Below, piece after piece: positions 23,596 to 24,162 of a DNA stretch of 24,162 nt (position 1 is its first letter; each line of letters starts with the position of its first letter). Position numbers and translations under genes: made by a program. The DNA is from JAKEGN01 sp964465665 (lineage in GTDB: Bacteria > Pseudomonadota > Gammaproteobacteria > Steroidobacterales > Woeseiaceae), in the NCBI GenBank assembly GCA_964465665.1, contig CAYXKM010000055.1:1-24162 (forward strand), read 5' to 3'. The notes beneath the pieces were generated by a model, which saw only the letters and a program-made list of their open reading frames with translations, made no database searches and was not told the origin of the DNA.

Positions 23596-24162
23596 CTATG
23601 ACTGTCGCTTGATACCCGTCCGTGCTAGCGCCGCCAACATGCGTTCCCTGCTTGCCTCTTCCTTGTGCGGAAAACTGCGCTGGAAAATTCCTACCGTGTA
23701 GTCCGGCCGCCGCTCGAGAACCCAGCCGGCGTTGTTTCTCGCATCGGCTGAACGGCCTGCCAGTTCGAGACAGGCTGCCGCGACGGCATATATGTGAAAA
23801 TGCGCGTTCGGTTCCTGGGTGCCGCGAATAGCCCACGATGCAGCCTCGTCGTACCTGCCCTGGTTGGCGAGCGAGATGGCACGGCTGGACTTCATTGCAA
23901 ACAAAAGCGGGTCAAACGGACTGAGGCGTTGCGCTTTGTCGAGCGACGGCAACGAAGCCTCATCCGCATTGGCATGAATGCCGATGAACCCCTTCGCATA
24001 GAAACCTTGAGCGTAGTTCGGATTGACCGCCAGCGCCTGGTCGATTGCAAGTAAAGCGTCATCGTGCTGACGGGAAAGGAACAGTGCCCGCCCGAGCGAC
24101 CAATGTCCCATCGCATCGCGCCCGTCAAAGTCAATACTCTGTTTTCCGCTTTCCAGAGCCTT
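23596..24162 (-). CDS. TPR-repeat protein, C-terminal part (5' end beyond window)
   Basis: The minus-strand frame is open from the window edge: 17 codons precede the first internal Met at 24111 and continue the repeat pattern, so this is the last 188 residues of a longer protein. TPR units are clear (Trp-Ser-Leu-Gly-Arg-Ala-Leu-Phe-Leu-Ser-Arg-Gln...Ala-Leu-Ala-Val-Asn-Pro-Asn-Tyr). The segment Arg-Leu-Ser-Pro-Phe-Asp-Pro-Leu-Leu-Phe-Ala and a closing Arg-Arg-Pro-Asp-Tyr-Thr-Val match the C-terminal TPR part often attached to class III adenylate cyclase domains or CadC-like winged-helix DNA-binding domains in Proteobacteria. Which N-terminal domain is present cannot be decided here. Confidence 0.8.
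   Translation of the reverse strand, partial: KALESGKQSIDFDGRDAMGHWSLGRALFLSRQHDDALLAIDQALAVNPNYAQGFYAKGFIGIHANADEASLPSLDKAQRLSPFDPLLFAMKSSRAISLANQGRYDEAASWAIRGTQEPNAHFHIYAVAAACLELAGRSADARNNAGWVLERRPDYTVGIFQRSFPHKEEASRERMLAALARTGIKRQS

Overview
The window is dense bacterial chromosome, high in GC by eye, with short intergenic gaps, Shine-Dalgarno (SD) sites and frequent GTG/TTG starts. The mix of a TonB-dependent receptor, TPR-sulfotransferase, DUF3185, YbaN/DUF454 and type-2 adenine deaminase suggests a gammaproteobacterium of marine or soil heterotroph type (inference; no rRNA or other taxonomic marker is present). I saw no tRNA, rRNA, CRISPR array, transposase or phage gene.

Left block (1-5642): the end of a DUF3365-type c-haem protein and its terminator, then a minus-strand run. 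Read 5' to 3' this run is a membrane Ser/Thr kinase, a YbaN-like membrane protein (overlapping the kinase by 11 nt), a small DUF3185 membrane protein, adenine deaminase, and a secreted histidine-motif TPR protein that overlaps the deaminase by ATGA. A 403-bp spacer with a strong inverted repeat separates the kinase from a divergent, membrane-anchored M23 peptidase (6046-7452).

Central block (7460-17483): the most interesting part. A GntR/FCD regulator is transcribed divergently from a tight five-gene plus-strand operon: TonB-dependent receptor, phytoene-desaturase-like FAD oxidoreductase, Rieske oxygenase, sodium:solute symporter and exported CocE/NonD-type hydrolase. Together they look like a complete outer-membrane uptake, periplasmic hydrolysis, inner-membrane import and oxidation pathway for one unknown organic compound. 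The Rieske protein has a Glu in place of the usual bridging Asp, as in carnitine and glycine-betaine oxygenases, so a methylated-amine-like substrate is a testable guess. The regulator-receptor spacer holds an imperfect 21-bp direct repeat with exactly 110 bp between copies, a candidate operator pair.

Right block (17552-24162): a TPR-sulfotransferase and a secreted six-hairpin-glycosidase-like protein on the minus strand, divergent from an SGLT-type sugar symporter that keeps the sugar-contact residues of vSGLT. Between them is a 21-bp near-perfect palindrome. This resembles a small sugar-utilisation locus. The window ends inside a TPR-protein gene.
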